DNA of 64,000 nt from Hyphomonadaceae bacterium TMED5 (GCA_002173095.1 NHBK01000009.1:124001-188000), one strand, 5' to 3'. Shown: positions 35,504-44,585, counted from the stretch's first letter. The notes: generated from the sequence alone by a model not told the origin. Numbers and translations are program-made.

Positions 35504-37201
35504 TTAGTTTTTCGTGTCGAGCACGCGGCGTGCAATCACCATGGCCTGAATTTCGCCAGCGCCCTCAAAGATATTGAGGATACGAGCATCCTGCAGCACG
35601 CGGCTGACAGGGTATTCAAGCGCAAAGCCATTACCGCCATGGATCTGAACGGCATTGTCCGCAGCAGCCCATGCGGCGCGTGCGCCGAGCAGTTTCGCCA
35701 TGCCAGCTTCCAGATCGCAGCGCTTGTCAGAGTCTTTCTGACGCGCTGAGTAATAGGTGAGCTGACGTACACCGACGAGTTCAGCTGCCATCATGACCAG
35801 CTTGTTTGCAACGCGCGGGAATTCAAAGATCGGACGGCCGAACTGAACGCGGTCCAGTGCGTATTTCAGCCCAAGTTCGAACGCGCATTGCGCAACGCCA
35901 ATGGCGCGTGCTGCGGTTTGAATACGAGCGCCTTCAAAGGTCGCCATGAGGTGTTTGAAGCCCATGCCTTCGACTTCACCGAGCAGATTTTCAGCCGGCA
36001 CAGCAAAGTCGTCAAAGCCGATTTCATATTCCTTCATGCCACGATAGCCGAGCACTTCAATCTCGCCACCCGTCATGCCGTCTGCCGGGAAAGGTGTTTC
36101 GTCATCGCCGCGCGGCTTCTCGCACAGGAACATGGAAAGGCCGGAGAAATTGTTCGTCGCCGGGTCTGTGCGGACGAGCACAGTCATCAGGTCGGCACGG
36201 ACCGGGTGGGTGATCCAGGTCTTGTTGCCGGTGATTTTGTAGGCGTCGCCATCTTTGACAGCTCGTGTTTTGAGTGAACCAAGGTCAGAGCCGGTATTTG
36301 GTTCGGTAAACACAGCAGTTGGCAGGATTTCACCAGAGGCGATCAGCGGAAGGTATTTTTCCTTCTGGGCGTCTGTGCCGCCAATGAGGATCAACTCACC
36401 TGCGATTTCTGAACGGGTGCCAAGAGAGCCCGTGCCGATATAAGCCCGGGACAGTTCCTCAGAGACAACGCACATAGAGGTTTTGCCGAGATCCAGACCG
36501 CCAAATTCTTCCGGAATGGTCAGGCCGAACACGCCGAGCTCGGCCATGTCTTTCACGACGTCCATCGGAATATAGTCATTGTTCAGGTGCCATTCGTGCG
36601 CATACGGAACAATGCGGTCATCAGAGAAACGGCGGAACTGATCACGGATCATGCTCAGCGTTTCATCAAGACCGGTTTCTTCAACCGTTGCGCGGCCAAG
36701 TGCGTCTGGCAGAAATTTTGCCGCCGCAGCCATGCTGGCCTGTGTGATGCCTTCTGTGATGAGCTCCTTCACAACCGGGGTCGCAGCAAGGCTGGCCGCT
36801 GCGTCTTCCACGCCCAGTTCATGTGGGCGGATGATCTCGCCCTGGTTCATCGGAATGCCGCCCACCAGTTCGGCGAGATAGCGGCTGAACAGAATTTGAG
36901 ACAGAAGGGCTTCGATCTCGCCAAACTTGCCTTCATCAGACAGGCGGCGTGCCCAGCTTTCTGTCTCGCGCAGTGTTTCGGCATAGGTGGCAACCCAGCC
37001 AAAGCCGTGCGCGGCATGCTGTTCGATATCCATCTTCTTGCGATCGATCCGGCCATCGGTGGATACGAGCGCGTTCAAAGCCGTTTTCGCTTCCGCAACA
37101 AAAAGGTCGGCTGCTTTTACAGCGTCACCCATTTTGGTGAGAAGGTCGGGCAAAATAATGCTCGCCGGAGCTGTTCCGGCCTCACTTACTGACAAACTCA
37201 T
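35504..37201 (-). CDS. mcd: (2S)-methylsuccinyl-CoA dehydrogenase (ethylmalonyl-CoA pathway)
   Basis: A 565-residue acyl-CoA dehydrogenase with an extra N-terminal ~170-residue helical region, typical of Mcd and absent from ordinary family members. The core has LGVFGLTIPEEFGGLDLG, AVFTEPNTGSDLGSLKTRA, KTWITHP, FGRPIFEFPRVANKL and the C-terminal IHGGNGFALEYPVSRVLQDARILNIFEGAGEIQ. It oxidises methylsuccinyl-CoA to mesaconyl-CoA during acetyl-CoA assimilation and passes electrons to ETF, encoded in this window. No ccr, ecm or meaC lies beside it. Confidence 0.88.
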   Translation of the reverse strand: MSLSVSEAGTAPASIILPDLLTKMGDAVKAADLFVAEAKTALNALVSTDGRIDRKKMDIEQHAAHGFGWVATYAETLRETESWARRLSDEGKFGEIEALLSQILFSRYLAELVGGIPMNQGEIIRPHELGVEDAAASLAATPVVKELITEGITQASMAAAAKFLPDALGRATVEETGLDETLSMIRDQFRRFSDDRIVPYAHEWHLNNDYIPMDVVKDMAELGVFGLTIPEEFGGLDLGKTSMCVVSEELSRAYIGTGSLGTRSEIAGELILIGGTDAQKEKYLPLIASGEILPTAVFTEPNTGSDLGSLKTRAVKDGDAYKITGNKTWITHPVRADLMTVLVRTDPATNNFSGLSMFLCEKPRGDDETPFPADGMTGGEIEVLGYRGMKEYEIGFDDFAVPAENLLGEVEGMGFKHLMATFEGARIQTAARAIGVAQCAFELGLKYALDRVQFGRPIFEFPRVANKLVMMAAELVGVRQLTYYSARQKDSDKRCDLEAGMAKLLGARAAWAAADNAVQIHGGNGFALEYPVSRVLQDARILNIFEGAGEIQAMVIARRVLDTKN

Positions 37202-37543
37202 CTATTGTTTTCTCCCTGAGTGAGCAGAAACTAGCGCGCAGAACTAGGTCTGGCCATATGCTGCAACGCAGCGAGACCATATTTTTTTCGTATGTCCCTG
37301 ACGCGTTTACGGAATGAACTGGACTGATTTCGCGGGATTTCCAGCATAAAATGGGCGCGAAGCGCGGTGTGTCATTGAACTAAAGTTATCCGGGAAGGTC
37401 ATTTCAACGCGCCATGAAAAGCTGGAAAGTTCCCGAATTAAATGTGTTTAATCATGCAGAAAATGCCGGAACTTCACCCCGCCGGAGTGTGTTTCTTCGC
37501 CATGGATCCGCAAGGGATCGTTCAAGGAAAAGGAAATGCTCTT
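37202..37543. other. Divergent promoter region, mcd / PRC-barrel gene
   Basis: About 340 bases between divergent 5' ends. An upstream in-frame extension of the PRC-barrel gene (from 37442) lacks a ribosome site and is rejected as coding. Nothing else recognised. Confidence 0.5.
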
Positions 37544-38071
37544 ATGAAACATTTTATCGCTACGACACTCGTTGCTGCAGCTATGACGACCCCTGCCTTT
37601 GCTGGCAATGAAATGGCTGCTGAAACAGAAACTGCTGTCGCATCTGACGTGATGCTGAACGGCTTTACTGACCAGAGCGACTGGGTTTCCAAGCCAGTAT
37701 TTGACTCTGAAGGTCAGCGCATTGGTGAAGTAGAGCGCGTCTCTTACGACTCTGAAGGCTATGTCGACGATATTGTCGTTGAAGCTGGCGGCATGCTGGA
37801 CATTGGCGGCGAGGAAATCCTCGTAACAGCTGAAGAATATACAGTCGTGACCGCTCAGGGTGACGAAGATGAAGCTGAAATCCGCGTGAATATGACGTCT
37901 GAAGAGTTCGTCACGCTGCCAGCTTTTGATGAGGACCTCGTGTCTGACTACCCACTGTCTGACAACGACCTGATTGATGGCGTTGATGAAAGCCAGGGTG
38001 AAGCCGACACTGAGATCGGTGTAGAAACCGAGCTTGAACTCGACACCAATACAGACCTCGACTTCAAATAA
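37544..38071 (+). CDS. Exported acidic PRC-barrel protein
   Basis: 175 residues. Signal peptide 1-20 (cleaved after AFA). Residues ~45-120 form a PRC-barrel-like domain (SKPVFDSEGQRIGEVERVSYDSEGYVDDIVVEAGGMLDIGGEEILV). The C-terminal 40 residues are very acidic (DESQGEADTEIGVETELELD). PRC-barrels occur in photosynthetic reaction-centre H subunits, RimM and stress-related secreted proteins; no catalytic role is visible here. AAGGA precedes the ATG, and a strong terminator follows. Confidence 0.88.
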   Translation: MKHFIATTLVAAAMTTPAFAGNEMAAETETAVASDVMLNGFTDQSDWVSKPVFDSEGQRIGEVERVSYDSEGYVDDIVVEAGGMLDIGGEEILVTAEEYTVVTAQGDEDEAEIRVNMTSEEFVTLPAFDEDLVSDYPLSDNDLIDGVDESQGEADTEIGVETELELDTNTDLDFK

Positions 38072-38091
38072 TTGATGTCGCGATCTCACGG

Positions 38092-38119
38092 AAAAGCGGT
38101 GCTTCGGCGCCGCTTTTTT
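38092..38119. terminator. Terminator of the PRC-barrel gene (bidirectional)
   Basis: AAAGCGG/CCGCTTT hairpin with T-run on both strands, between the convergent PRC-barrel and Rieske oxygenase genes. Confidence 0.88.
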
Positions 38120-38139
38120 GTTGCGTGTTTTTTAAAGCT

Positions 38140-39231
38140 CTAGCTGCGCCAGCGCAGGAGGCGTGGCTCGATTGGGTTTTCAAACTCGGCTTTGTCCGTG
38201 CGGGCTTTCACCCATGCCCGTTTCAACACCTGATACCATTTTGCCTGCACGTCGATGTCATCAATCCACATCATGGCTTTCTGGTATTTCATGCCCTCAT
38301 TCTGCAAATTCACCATGTCACCATCCTGATTGAGGAACATCCGCGCCGCCGGAATGAGGATTGGTTTCATCACATCCAGCAAAGGCGCGCTGGACCAGAA
38401 GGTGATCTGGGTGATGCGGGTCTTTTTCAGCTCAATCGGTGTCAGGCAGGTGAGGGTGAAAAGCGTGGCTTTGTCATTCTCTACGATTTCCCAGCGGAAG
38501 CCTGGAATTTGAAACGCTATTTCAGTCGAAACCTTGCCGCCAAAAAGTGCCTTGTAAGCGAGTGAGTTGCCCGAAGGCTGGTGACGGTCGATTGCCCAGC
38601 CGCGTGTGCGAGGCACGAACTGTTTTTCCTTCACCCGGAAGCCGGTGGAGGGTGGGCGCCACCACCATTGATTATGAACAAAAGGCACGTGGGCCGGGTC
38701 CATCAAGCCGACAACCGCGTCGTCCATATGCGCGTTGAAAATCTCTGAGACGATGAATTTCGGCTTTTCCGGAATATTGCCAAAGTCTGGTGGTGGTACG
38801 ACGGGCGGCGCGGTCGAGCGCGGGTCGTCGGAAATATATACAAACACCATGCCGTTGGTTTCGTGCACCGGATAGGTGCGGACTTTCACTTTCGATGGAT
38901 CGTAAGGATCGTCCTCGACAAGTGAAGGCATATGTTTGCACACGCCATCTGTTCCAAAGCGCCAGCCATGATATGGGCACTGCACGGTTGGTTCGCCATC
39001 GGTATCAACCTGTTGGCCAGCCGAAAGCGGCACAAGACGGTGCGGGCAGATATCGCGCAGGGCAAACGGCTTTCCAGCAGATGTACGGCCAATCAGAACT
39101 GGCTGGTCGAGCAGCATTTCACGGCGCTGCTCACCCGCTTTCAGGTCTTTCGTTGACGAGATGAAATACCAGCTGTCTGTCAGCCAGCCCTCTTCTGTCT
39201 GTCCCGGACTTGCTTTGCCTGCACTTGCCAT
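38140..39231 (-). CDS. Rieske 2Fe-2S aromatic-ring-hydroxylating oxygenase, alpha-type
   Basis: A 363-residue single-component-like oxygenase. The N-terminal Rieske site reads ICPHRLVPLSAG (CxH) and CPYHGWRF (CxxH). The mononuclear iron site is GLMDPAHVPFVHN (D..H..H). The C-terminal catalytic domain is complete though short. It inserts O2 into an aromatic or heteroaromatic substrate using an external reductase, which is absent here. The M20 peptidase is 12 bases upstream on the same strand, so they are probably co-transcribed. Confidence 0.92.
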   Translation of the reverse strand: MASAGKASPGQTEEGWLTDSWYFISSTKDLKAGEQRREMLLDQPVLIGRTSAGKPFALRDICPHRLVPLSAGQQVDTDGEPTVQCPYHGWRFGTDGVCKHMPSLVEDDPYDPSKVKVRTYPVHETNGMVFVYISDDPRSTAPPVVPPPDFGNIPEKPKFIVSEIFNAHMDDAVVGLMDPAHVPFVHNQWWWRPPSTGFRVKEKQFVPRTRGWAIDRHQPSGNSLAYKALFGGKVSTEIAFQIPGFRWEIVENDKATLFTLTCLTPIELKKTRITQITFWSSAPLLDVMKPILIPAARMFLNQDGDMVNLQNEGMKYQKAMMWIDDIDVQAKWYQVLKRAWVKARTDKAEFENPIEPRLLRWRS

Positions 39232-39242
39232 AGCTTTACCTG

Positions 39243-40739
39243 TTATTCGCTCGCCATTGCCGTCATGATCTGGGCATAGCCTGTCGCCATGCGCTCAAGA
39301 TTATCAACGGCAATGCGCTCATTCGTTCCGTGAAACCCGCTTAGGTCGCCGATAGCTATCACGGCTGGCGCAAATCGGTAGACATTCTCTGAAATTCCTG
39401 TGGTCCAGCGCGCATCCGTCGCACCCAGAACAAGGGCTGGAACAACCGGTACATCGCCGCCCGCTGCTGCGGCCACGGCGGCGAGTGTCTGATAGGCGCG
39501 GCTATCAATTGGTGAGACAGGCGAGGCTTCATTTCCAATGCCTTCGCGCTGAGAGATATCGGCGGTGACGCCATCAATGCCTGAAATGACCTCGCGCACA
39601 TGGGCCAGAACGCTCTCCATCGTATCGGATGGGTGAATGCGGAAATTGACGAGCGCTACAGCGTTTTGCGGAAGAACGTTTTCCTTGATGGAACCCGAAA
39701 TCATGGTCGGCGCAGTCGTGGTGCGGATCATGGCATTGGACGCACCGTCCGCTGAAAACTGACCTTCAATCATCGATCCAAACAGCCACTGATTGGCAAA
39801 GGCCATGCGCGTCATAAAAGGCATATCCGCGGCGAGCGCGGCAATCATATCTGACATTGGCGGTTCGGACAGATTGGAAGGCATTTGTGTTTCATCCAGC
39901 GCGACGAGCGCGCGGGCGAGCTGGATATTCGCCGAGTTGCGCGGCGGTGTGGAGGAGTGGCCACCAGCGGCGCGCGAGGTGATCTCAATCGTGACATAGC
40001 CTTTCTCGGCAATGCCGATCATGCCCACAGTGGTGCCAGTGATCGGGAAGGGATCGACAACCATAAAGCCTTCATCCAGCACCATTTCCATCTCGATGCC
40101 CTGAGATTCGAAATATTCGACGCCTGCACGTGCGCCGCTGCCGGACACTTCTTCATCATGGCCGAACATGATCCAGATGGACCGGGTCGGCTGGAAGCCT
40201 GAATCAACCAGCGCTTCAGCGGCCTCCATGATGGTGATGAGCGAGGTTTTGTCGTCAATCGTACCGCGGCCATAGAGATAGTCGCCGACGATTTCACCGG
40301 AAAATGGCGGCGCATCCCAATCGCCTTCCGTACCGATATTCACCGGGACGACATCCTGGTGCGCCATGAGAAGGATCGGATCGAGCGAAGGGTCAGAACC
40401 TTCCCAGTGATAAAGCAGCGTATAGTCCGCAACTTTCATTTTTTCGGCGGTGGCGTGGAAATCCGGATAGGTGCGTTCCAGCAAGTCTTCCAGTTCCAGC
40501 CATGGACCCTCGCGGCCGGGGCGTGGGTCGCCAGCCGTGAGTGTGATGGTTCGAATCTGAATAGCCGCCGAGACGTTCTCAGAAATCGCTACAGATGAGA
40601 ATGCGGGGACAGTAGGCAGTGCGACGGGGGCTGTGTTGTTGGAGCCGCCAAAAGAAAATGTACGGAAAAGCACCACCGCGATCAGAATGATTAGAAGAAA
40701 TATGAGTAAGCTTATTCCCTGAAAAACCCGTTTCAACAC
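39243..40739 (-). CDS. M20-family metallopeptidase (carboxypeptidase-like), membrane-anchored
   Basis: 498 residues. An N-terminal hydrophobic helix (~9-27) anchors it, probably in the inner membrane facing the periplasm. The M20/M25/M40 core has MAHQDVVPV (metal His/Asp), GRGTIDDKTSLI (bridging Asp), FGHDEEVSGSGA (catalytic Glu) and the C-terminal PFHGTNERI-like FHGTNE. It hydrolyses C-terminal amino acids or N-acyl amino acids. The start is GTG with GGGAG. Overlaps the Rieske gene region by proximity (12 bases), same operon. Confidence 0.93.
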   Translation of the reverse strand: MLKRVFQGISLLIFLLIILIAVVLFRTFSFGGSNNTAPVALPTVPAFSSVAISENVSAAIQIRTITLTAGDPRPGREGPWLELEDLLERTYPDFHATAEKMKVADYTLLYHWEGSDPSLDPILLMAHQDVVPVNIGTEGDWDAPPFSGEIVGDYLYGRGTIDDKTSLITIMEAAEALVDSGFQPTRSIWIMFGHDEEVSGSGARAGVEYFESQGIEMEMVLDEGFMVVDPFPITGTTVGMIGIAEKGYVTIEITSRAAGGHSSTPPRNSANIQLARALVALDETQMPSNLSEPPMSDMIAALAADMPFMTRMAFANQWLFGSMIEGQFSADGASNAMIRTTTAPTMISGSIKENVLPQNAVALVNFRIHPSDTMESVLAHVREVISGIDGVTADISQREGIGNEASPVSPIDSRAYQTLAAVAAAAGGDVPVVPALVLGATDARWTTGISENVYRFAPAVIAIGDLSGFHGTNERIAVDNLERMATGYAQIMTAMASE

Positions 40740-40960
40740 ACTCGCTCTCCCATTTGTTTGCTTTTAACCGGATTTAGCCCGGCTTTCTTTCGAAGTGCAA
40801 ATAGCGAGATTTTTCTGAAATTTTATGGTCCCGATTAACTCTGTAAGGTCTTTGTTCACAATCTCGGATTAGCGTGCGGTCAATTGGTTTTAGGCCAATG
40901 GGGGACAAACCGTGGGGCGGTCTGTTTCCGATTATCTGGGGGAGCCGCAGGGGGCGGTGA

Positions 40961-41479
40961 GTGAGAAATAATAACATCAAAACGCTGATTATGGACGATA
41001 ATCGCCAGATGCGGACGCTGTTGAGTGCCATTCTGGGGGCGTTCGGATTCAAAAATCTGATCGGTGCATCGTCTATTAAGGAAGCTCAGGAGCTTTGGCG
41101 CGAGCACCGTTTCGATCTGGTCATTGTTGACCAGCGAATGGGTGATCAGTCAGGTTTGGATTATGTTCGCTGGTTGCGCCAGAAGCACATCAGTCCAAGC
41201 CCGTTTGTGCCTGTTATTGTCGTGTCTTCCTATTCAGAGAAGACGCGTATCATTGAGGCGATCAATGCGGGCGTGGATGAGTTTCTGGTTAAACCCTTAA
41301 GGCCAGTTGATCTCGCGCGTCGAATTGATTCGGTGACGTATAAGCGCCGGGATTTCGTCCATACGGTCAATTTCTTTGGCCCGGACCGGCGTCGTTTTGA
41401 CAATCCGCATTTTCGGGGCCCGTTCAAACGAATTGATGACCCTCAGATTGCTGAAAACGAAGTTTTCGAATTCGAATAA
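40961..41479 (+). CDS. CheY-like response regulator with basic C-terminal tail
   Basis: 172 residues. A complete receiver domain (~5-125): acidic pair D12-D13, phospho-acceptor D57 in LVIVDQRMGDQSG, Thr/Ser switch in VVSS, K111 in FLVKPL. The ~50-residue tail is Arg- and Phe-rich (NFFGPDRRRFDNPHFRGPFKRIDD) and is not a known output domain. The start is GTG. No histidine kinase is nearby. Similar stand-alone receivers occur in alphaproteobacterial chemotaxis or stress circuits. Confidence 0.92.
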   Translation: MRNNNIKTLIMDDNRQMRTLLSAILGAFGFKNLIGASSIKEAQELWREHRFDLVIVDQRMGDQSGLDYVRWLRQKHISPSPFVPVIVVSSYSEKTRIIEAINAGVDEFLVKPLRPVDLARRIDSVTYKRRDFVHTVNFFGPDRRRFDNPHFRGPFKRIDDPQIAENEVFEFE

Positions 41480-41659
41480 CGCCCAAAACACAAAGCAGTG
41501 TTTGCTGCTGAAGGCCTCTAATTTGAGCATTTCCTGCCCTGTTGCGGCGAGGTTGGGCAGTTTGTTTGCGCGGCCATAAACAGTTTGGCGCGCACTTCAG
41601 TTAATCTGGACAGATGAAAATCACACTCTAGGCTGCGTCCCCAACAACACGTCGGGAAG

Positions 41660-41682
41660 TCAGATGCGCTGGGAGCATCTGA
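41660..41682. promoter_or_regulatory. Leader hairpin upstream of the Na+/alanine symporter
   Basis: TCAGATGC (41660-41667) pairs perfectly with GCATCTGA (41675-41682) across a seven-base loop, 26 bases upstream of the symporter start. It is placed to affect ribosome access. No glycine-riboswitch consensus was seen. Confidence 0.4.
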
Positions 41683-41708
41683 ACTCAGAAAAATAAAAAG
41701 GGCCGCTC

Positions 41709-43160
41709 ATGGAAGCGATTGAGAATTTTTTAGGCACGGCAAACAGTTTTGTCTGGGGGTCAGACGATGTGCCATATCCTCCGGTATTGCTGCTTTTGCT
41801 TGGTGTGGGTCTCTATCTCACAGTGCGCCTCGGCTTTATGCCAATCCGCCGAATTCCATATGCGTTTGGCCAACTCTTCAACAAATCTCATGATCATGAT
41901 GAAGGCGACGTAACGCCATTCGGCGCATTGATGACGGCGCTGTCTTCGACCATTGGTACGGGTAATATTGCCGGTGTGGCGGTGGCTATTGCTATTGGTG
42001 GCCCTGGTGCAGTGTTCTGGATGTGGATGACGGCCCTGGTCGGCATGGCATCTAAATATTGTGAGGGCGTGCTCGCGGTGAAATTCCGTGAAGTTGACGC
42101 CGAAGGCCGCCACGTAGGCGGGCCGATGTATTATATCAAAAACGGTATGGGCAAAGCGTGGACCTGGCTCGCCTTTACTTTTGCAGGTTTTGGTATCCTC
42201 GCGGCATGGGGAACGGGCGCGAGCATTCAGGCGAACTCCATCGCTGACGCACTGAACGCGAACTATGGCATTACGCCTTGGCTGTCCGGTCTTGTTCTGG
42301 CAGGCGGCGCAGCAGCCGTTATTCTGGGCGGCATCTCCCGTATCGCTGCTGTGGCTGAAAAACTGGTTCCTGCAATGGCGATCAGTTATCTGGTCGCGGG
42401 CCTGATCGTGGTTGCGATCAATGCACCGGCTGTTCCGGACGCGTTCATGCGTATCATCACCAATGCTTTTGGTTTCCGTGAAGCTTCTACGGGTATCACG
42501 GTGGGGCTGCTCCTGCTGGCCATGCAAAAAGGTGTCGCACGCGGTATCTTCTCTAACGAGGCGGGTCAGGGCTCTGCGCCAATCGCTCACGCCGCAGCGC
42601 GTAACAACGATCCTGTGAACCAGGGCATTGTTGCGATGCTCGGTACATTCATCGATACGATCATCGTCTGTTCCATCACAGCATTCGTCATTCTGACCTC
42701 GGGCATTATTCCGGAAGGCTGTGAGCCGTTTGTCCGGCCGGATCTGGTCACGCTTCCAGTTGGTTGTGAGACGGGTGCTCCATTGACTGTTATGGCTTTT
42801 GAGCAGGCTCTTCCGGGCATTGGCAGCCATATTGTCGCGATTGGTCTGGCGATCTTCGGCTTCACCACCATTCTCGGCTGGAGCTATTATGGCGAACGCT
42901 GCTGTGAATTCCTCTTCGGCGAGAAGAGCATTTTCATCTTCAAACTGACCTGGATCGTTGTCGTCTTTGGCGGCGCCTTCGTTCTCATGCTTGAGGAAGG
43001 CGGGGCAGTGACTGACGTGGTTAGCCTGTTCTGGCTGGTTGCCGATACGCTGACAGGTCTGATGGCTGCACCAAACCTGATCGCGCTTCTGGTACTATCA
43101 CCGCTCGTTGCGGCCATGACGAAAGCCTATTTCGCGCGGTCTGACACCCCGAACGACTAA
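41709..43160 (+). CDS. Sodium:alanine/glycine symporter (AGCS family)
   Basis: A 483-residue transporter with about 11 hydrophobic helices. The family marks LSSTIGTGNIAGVAVAIAIGGPGAVFWMWMTALVGMASKYCEGVLAVKFR and FSNEAGQGSAPIAHAAA are clear. It imports alanine or glycine with Na+ (or H+). A leader hairpin precedes it and a strong terminator follows, so it is monocistronic. Confidence 0.97.
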   Translation: MEAIENFLGTANSFVWGSDDVPYPPVLLLLLGVGLYLTVRLGFMPIRRIPYAFGQLFNKSHDHDEGDVTPFGALMTALSSTIGTGNIAGVAVAIAIGGPGAVFWMWMTALVGMASKYCEGVLAVKFREVDAEGRHVGGPMYYIKNGMGKAWTWLAFTFAGFGILAAWGTGASIQANSIADALNANYGITPWLSGLVLAGGAAAVILGGISRIAAVAEKLVPAMAISYLVAGLIVVAINAPAVPDAFMRIITNAFGFREASTGITVGLLLLAMQKGVARGIFSNEAGQGSAPIAHAAARNNDPVNQGIVAMLGTFIDTIIVCSITAFVILTSGIIPEGCEPFVRPDLVTLPVGCETGAPLTVMAFEQALPGIGSHIVAIGLAIFGFTTILGWSYYGERCCEFLFGEKSIFIFKLTWIVVVFGGAFVLMLEEGGAVTDVVSLFWLVADTLTGLMAAPNLIALLVLSPLVAAMTKAYFARSDTPND

Positions 43161-43187
43161 GCGTTAAAGTCGGTACAAATTGAAAAT

Positions 43188-43219
43188 GCCCCGGGCCTGT
43201 TATGGTCCGGGGCTTTTTT
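43188..43219 (+). terminator. Rho-independent terminator of the AGCS symporter gene
   Basis: A GCCCCGGGCC/GGTCCGGGGC ten-base stem (one G-T pair) is followed by TTTTTT, 27 bases after the symporter stop. Confidence 0.92.
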
Positions 43220-43310
43220 GTGTCAGCGGCCTGCCTTGTATACGCTGCTACACTGTTCGATAAGCAGAGAAGAGACCTTTTATAAATTACTGCGGGGAGG
43301 CAGAGCACAT

Positions 43311-43961
43311 ATGGTCAAATCATCGGTCAAAGCCGTCATCTGGGATTTTGGGGGCGTGTTTTCGTCTTCTCCATTTGAAGCGTTCAACGTGTATGAAGCG
43401 GAAAACCAGCTGCCAGAAGACATTATTCGTACGATCAATTCGCGAAATCCTGACACCAATGCCTGGGCGCGGCTGGAACGATCTGAACTGACTGCTGATG
43501 AGTTTGACATCGCATTTGCCGCCGAGGCCAAAGAGCTGGGCTATAACATTCCCGGCAAAGATATTCTGGGCCTGCTTTCAGGTCATCTGCGCCCTAAAGT
43601 TTTTGACGCGTTGAAGGCCTGCAAAACGCATTTCAAAGTCGGCTGCATCACCAATAATGCGCCAATTGGCAAAAGCCCAAGCATGACGAGTGACCCTGAG
43701 AAGATCAAAGCTGTGGCAAAAATCTTCGAAACCTTTGATCATGTGATCGAAAGCTCGAAGATCGGCTTGCGCAAACCCGATCCGAAAATATATCAATTGA
43801 TGTGTGAGGCGCTGAATGTTGAGCCCTCAGCGTGTGTGTATCTGGACGATTTAGGCATAAACCTGAAGCCTGCGCGAGCCTTGGGCATGGACACCATCAA
43901 GGTGTTGAACGAAGCCCAGCTCCTCGACGATTTGTCGGAGGCAACCGGACTGGAGTTCTGA
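43311..43961 (+). CDS. HAD-superfamily hydrolase
   Basis: 216 residues. HAD motif I is atypical: AVIWDFGGVFSSSPF (D-x-G-G rather than DxDxT/V). Motif II is GCITNN, K is in KIGLRKPDPKIY and motif III VYLDDLGINL. The pattern matches epoxide-hydrolase-N/HAD-IA-type phosphatases with an alpha-helical cap (~20-90). It likely removes phosphate from a small metabolite. Start at 43311 has GGGGAGG upstream. The stop overlaps the next ATG by one base (TGATG), so the lipoprotein is coupled. Confidence 0.92.
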   Translation: MVKSSVKAVIWDFGGVFSSSPFEAFNVYEAENQLPEDIIRTINSRNPDTNAWARLERSELTADEFDIAFAAEAKELGYNIPGKDILGLLSGHLRPKVFDALKACKTHFKVGCITNNAPIGKSPSMTSDPEKIKAVAKIFETFDHVIESSKIGLRKPDPKIYQLMCEALNVEPSACVYLDDLGINLKPARALGMDTIKVLNEAQLLDDLSEATGLEF

Positions 43962-44563
43962 TGGGTCGCATCAAAACGCTTAAACAAGCGGTTTTATTCT
44001 CAGCGCTGATGGCGATGATTGCGAGTTGCGATCTGTCAGATGAAATTGATGAGCGTCGCGCTGAGGCGACACCCACTCCGGCTGAAGAGATTACAGAACT
44101 CCCTGAGGAGTCTTCAGATATGGAGGCTCTGCCGGAAGCGGTCGCGGCAAAGCGAGACGAAATACTCTCCGTTCTTGAGCGCGATTCAGTTCGCCAAATG
44201 GTTTATCTCGCTGATGATTACGAAGACTTCCGTTCCAATTACGGCGATCTCTCCCATTACGAGCACTGGTATATTCTGCGACGTGCCGGCATTGACCCTG
44301 TTGCCGCAACTCAGCAGATTCTGAACGAACCCTATGGGGTGAAAGATTTCGGTGTTGAGATCTATTACATCTGGCCAGCCTTTGCGGCGCGTACGCCGGA
44401 AGAGCTTTCCAATGACAGGCTTACATTTTCAGAGCGTGCACGCCTTCTTGACCTGATTGGTGAAGATGGCATTGCCCGGCTTGCCGCCGGCGAAAGCTAT
44501 CCGGGCTTTCGGCTCGCAATTCGACAGGATGGAACCTGGGTCTATCTCCTTCAGGATAACTGA
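43961..44563 (+). CDS. Lipoprotein of unknown function
   Basis: 200 residues with a lipobox MIASC at Cys23, an acidic Pro/Glu-rich linker, then a globular C-terminal domain (~65-200). That domain has FRSNYGDLSHYEHWYILRRAGIDP and ends DGTWVYLLQDN. No named family recognised. Start ATG overlaps the HAD stop. It is probably in the outer membrane; function unknown. Confidence 0.82.
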   Translation: MGRIKTLKQAVLFSALMAMIASCDLSDEIDERRAEATPTPAEEITELPEESSDMEALPEAVAAKRDEILSVLERDSVRQMVYLADDYEDFRSNYGDLSHYEHWYILRRAGIDPVAATQQILNEPYGVKDFGVEIYYIWPAFAARTPEELSNDRLTFSERARLLDLIGEDGIARLAAGESYPGFRLAIRQDGTWVYLLQDN

Positions 44564-44571
44564 TCTGAACG

Positions 44572-44585
44572 ACAGAGCGCTCTGT
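44572..44585. promoter_or_regulatory. 14-bp perfect palindrome ACAGAGCGCTCTGT
   Basis: A fully symmetric palindrome 32 bases upstream of the pterin dehydratase start, after the lipoprotein stop. It could be a dimeric repressor site or part of a weak terminator. No T-run follows, favouring an operator (inference). Confidence 0.35.

Noticed and set aside
41760-42830. 356-codon open frame on the minus strand inside the AGCS gene
   Set aside because: Antisense shadow of a membrane protein gene, rich in Arg, His and Thr, no ribosome site.
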